7,691 bases of DNA from Methanocorpusculum sp. Lineage in GTDB: Archaea; Halobacteriota; Methanomicrobia; Methanomicrobiales; Methanocorpusculaceae. A program made the translations under genes and the position numbers. The stretch lies in assembly GCA_029987315.1 (NCBI GenBank), contig DALTVZ010000111.1:1-7691 (forward strand). Reading direction: 5' to 3'. Below are positions 6,056-7,691 of this stretch, in pieces. Every line of letters begins with the position of its first letter. Positions within the stretch are counted from its first letter, which is position 1. The notes under the pieces are model-generated. The model had not been told where the DNA came from, made no database searches, and was given only the letters and a program-made list of their open reading frames with translations.

Positions 6056-7318
6056 ATGCCAGACGTCTTTATCCACTCCTCAAAGCTCGATCGTTTTCAA
6101 CGCAGGTTCACTGATAACGCATTTTATTTTATTTCGCTCAAGCTTCTGCTTCATGGAGATGTCGATCTGGATCGGCTGGAGAAAGCGGTCACAAAAGTTG
6201 CAGATGCCGTAAAAATTCTCAAAAGTTATTATAACGGCAGTCCTTTGGAGGAGGAAAACGGGTGGGTGCTTCTTTCAGAGGAACGAAGATGGGTGACCGA
6301 GACAAGCAGTGACCCTGCAAATATAGCAAGCATTCTGCGTGCTCTGCCGAATGATCATCCACCTCTGCACGTGGCTGCAGATAAAAAAGGGCCGTTATGC
6401 ACGCTGATCTTCTCCATAGATCACACCTTGACCGATGCTCACGGATTATGGGATGTCGTTGGTATGATCGTGGCGTGTTATAGAATTCTTGGGTGGGATC
6501 CAAATTATGCACCGGCCCCTCTCGAGGAATGGAACGACCGGTCGATGAGATCGGTTCTTGTGTCCTACTCTATGGACATGTGCGCAGAGCTGTGTCGTGC
6601 TGAGGCAGCAAAAAGGATACCGATCCAGAAATATCAAAAAATGTTTGCAGTCCCACAGGATAAACTGGGGGTGCCAAAATTATTTGTGCAAAAGATACAG
6701 CCGCAGGTGCTGAAAAATATGAAGGCATTCGCGCACAAGCATCATGCAACGGTGAATGATGTCCTGATAACGGTGTATGCGGCTGCATTACAGGAGTATG
6801 TGCAGAAAACGTTCGATACCTCGATGTCGATGGTGCCGATACGTGCTGCGGTGGATCTTAGGAAATATCTTCCGCCCTATCTTCGAACCGATATCAAAAA
6901 CTATTCAGTTCCTTACTGGTCACCTGTGCCTATCCCAAAATCAGGCGACATTGTATCTATTCTTGATGAGGTCAGAACTTTATCCCAGATGGACAAAAAG
7001 AATGCTCTAGGAATAGGGGTACAGTTCGCCATCGAAGAGCCGGATTCTGAGGCTGCGAGATGCTTCCTCGATCCAGAGTACGAGTCATCACCGTTTATGT
7101 CCAACGGAGGTGTTCTGCCAAAGGATGTGGTGGATTTTGGCAATGATGTTGTGGTGAAAGACGCCGTGATGTATGCAAATATCAGTACAGGAAATCCATT
7201 TGTTATTGTGGTCATCACCTGGGAAAATACGCTGTCACTTTCGATATTTTCCGACGGGGAGCATGAAACTGCAGATCAGCTTCTCAAAAGGATGAGCGAA
7301 CTAATTGGTGAGCTTTAA
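6056..7318 (+). CDS. Stand-alone condensation-domain/CAT-like superfamily acyltransferase
   Basis: The 420-residue soluble protein has the features of the CoA-dependent acyltransferase superfamily (NRPS condensation domains, wax-ester synthase/DGAT, PapA, BAHD and alcohol acetyltransferases). The catalytic-type motif is DHTLTDA at residues 122-128, a variant of HHxxxDG that keeps the second histidine (H123) and the aspartate (D127). The second half carries ATVNDVLITVYAAAL (231-245), typical of the superfamily, then VPIRAAVDLRKYLPP (260-274) and DFGND (360-364) where the DFGWG structural motif normally sits. No adenylation, carrier or ketosynthase domain is attached or encoded nearby, so it is not part of a visible NRPS or PKS line. 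AGGA at 6044-6047, 8 nt upstream, supports the start. It lies convergent to mcrA. Acyl donor and acceptor are unknown; in vivo it could modify a lipid, alcohol, amine or peptide. Confidence 0.72.
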   Translation: MPDVFIHSSKLDRFQRRFTDNAFYFISLKLLLHGDVDLDRLEKAVTKVADAVKILKSYYNGSPLEEENGWVLLSEERRWVTETSSDPANIASILRALPNDHPPLHVAADKKGPLCTLIFSIDHTLTDAHGLWDVVGMIVACYRILGWDPNYAPAPLEEWNDRSMRSVLVSYSMDMCAELCRAEAAKRIPIQKYQKMFAVPQDKLGVPKLFVQKIQPQVLKNMKAFAHKHHATVNDVLITVYAAALQEYVQKTFDTSMSMVPIRAAVDLRKYLPPYLRTDIKNYSVPYWSPVPIPKSGDIVSILDEVRTLSQMDKKNALGIGVQFAIEEPDSEAARCFLDPEYESSPFMSNGGVLPKDVVDFGNDVVVKDAVMYANISTGNPFVIVVITWENTLSLSIFSDGEHETADQLLKRMSELIGEL

Positions 7319-7363
7319 CTTTTTTTTACGAACCCGCAAGAATCAGGGGTAAACTTTTTTTTA
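7317..7363 (+). terminator. Tandem oligo-T terminator after the acyltransferase gene
   Basis: AACTTTTTTTTA occurs twice, at 7317-7328 (beginning inside the stop codon) and 7352-7363, each with eight consecutive T residues on the sense strand. Oligo-U tracts, often in tandem and without a hairpin, are the usual intrinsic termination signal in archaea. The placement directly after the stop codon and before the convergent mcrA end fits this role. Confidence 0.65.
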
Positions 7364-7401
7364 TGATAGTATTTGAGTAGGGTTCTCTTTAGAGAAAAGG
7401 T

Positions 7402-7434
7402 AAAAAAGAAAAAATGAGTGGTTAAATAACCACT
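7402..7434 (-). terminator. Hairpin plus U-tract terminator of mcrA
   Basis: On the minus strand AGTGGTT/AACCACT (7434-7428 with 7423-7417) forms a perfect 7-bp stem around a 4-nt loop. The stem begins at the last base of the mcrA stop codon. It is followed after two bases by TTTTTTCTTTTTT (7414-7402). This is a strong intrinsic-type terminator at the expected end of an mcr transcription unit, where mcrA is normally the last gene. A smaller palindrome TTCTCT-TT-AGAGAA (7383-7396) follows. Confidence 0.7.
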
Positions 7435-7691
7435 TACTGTGCCGGGATGATCAGAGATCTCTCGCCTGCTGGCATGAATTCGCGGATCGCTCCTTTTGCG
7501 AATTCTGCACGTGGGTGAGCGAAGTCGAACTTCAGGGCCGGGTCTGCGAAACAGATCTTGATCAGTGGAGACAGTGTCCATGCGTCGCCGCGACCGAAGT
7601 GGGCCGAGGCTGCGATGGCTGCGTATTCTCCCTGGTGACCGACGTTCATTGCATAGTTCGGGTAGTTTGGTCCACGGAACTCGCCGATACA
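7434..7691 (-). CDS. mcrA: Methyl-coenzyme M reductase alpha subunit McrA, C-terminal fragment (N-terminus off the right edge)
   Basis: Only the last 85 residues are present, reading in from the window edge to TAA at 7436-7434. McrA carries most of the active-site channel of methyl-coenzyme M reductase, which uses the nickel tetrapyrrole F430 to release methane from methyl-CoM and coenzyme B. The fragment opens with [20 protein letters not shown], which includes the highly conserved [17 protein letters not shown] block used for mcrA phylogeny. It continues through [37 protein letters not shown] and ends [11 protein letters not shown], all standard for the McrA C-terminus. The thioglycine and other modified active-site residues lie upstream of this fragment and cannot be checked. 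The family's usual length is about 550-570 residues. In the usual mcrBDCGA order mcrA is last, which agrees with the terminator that follows. Confidence 0.97.
   Translation of the reverse strand, partial: CIGEFRGPNYPNYAMNVGHQGEYAAIAASAHFGRGDAWTLSPLIKICFADPALKFDFAHPRAEFAKGAIREFMPAGERSLIIPAQ

Noticed and set aside
7319..7433. A possible small RNA or minus-strand open frame in the region downstream of mcrA
   Set aside because: The sequence is dominated by terminator elements, and the open frame crossing it is out of frame with the well-supported mcrA end.

Overview
The window comes from a methanogenic archaeon. The right edge holds the last 85 codons of mcrA, the alpha subunit of methyl-coenzyme M reductase, an enzyme found in methanogens and their close anaerobic alkane-oxidising relatives. 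The McrA C-terminus, the moderate base composition and the archaeal-style AT-rich promoters and oligo-U terminators suggest the order Methanomicrobiales (possibly a Methanocorpusculum relative). That placement is inference from recall, not from a search.

Layout, left to right: (1) 1-1481, minus strand: a cobalt/nickel ECF importer pair, cbiQ (membrane T component) followed by cbiO (ATPase, running off the left edge), joined by an ATGA start/stop overlap. (2) 1482-1558: a short AT-rich divergent promoter region. (3) 1559-2857, plus: a full-length two-domain amidotransferase of the CobB/CbiA/CfbB family, making either cobyrinate a,c-diamide (B12) or Ni-sirohydrochlorin a,c-diamide (coenzyme F430). 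(4) 2897-4270, plus: a ClC-family chloride transporter or channel, 39 nt downstream. (5) 4297-5904, minus: a divergent glutamate/dicarboxylate-symporter-fold protein with a soluble N-terminal domain and loss of several residues that define the family's Na+ and substrate sites. (6) 5905-6055: a divergent intergenic region with an imperfect inverted repeat. (7) 6056-7318, plus: a stand-alone acyltransferase of the condensation-domain/CAT-like superfamily with an HxxxD motif. (8) 7319-7433: a convergent terminator region with two oligo-T tracts on the plus strand and a hairpin plus U-tract on the minus strand. (9) 7434-7691, minus: the 3' end of mcrA.

The left half reads as a metal-tetrapyrrole module: uptake of Co or Ni beside an enzyme that amidates a Co- or Ni-tetrapyrrole. 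The right edge encodes the enzyme that uses the nickel tetrapyrrole F430. The three genes between them (ClC, symporter-like protein, acyltransferase) have no obvious link to that pathway. No mobile element, CRISPR array, tRNA or rRNA was seen, and no gene-free stretch exceeds about 150 bases. The most unusual items are the symporter-like protein and the orphan acyltransferase; neither amounts to a demonstrated new system.
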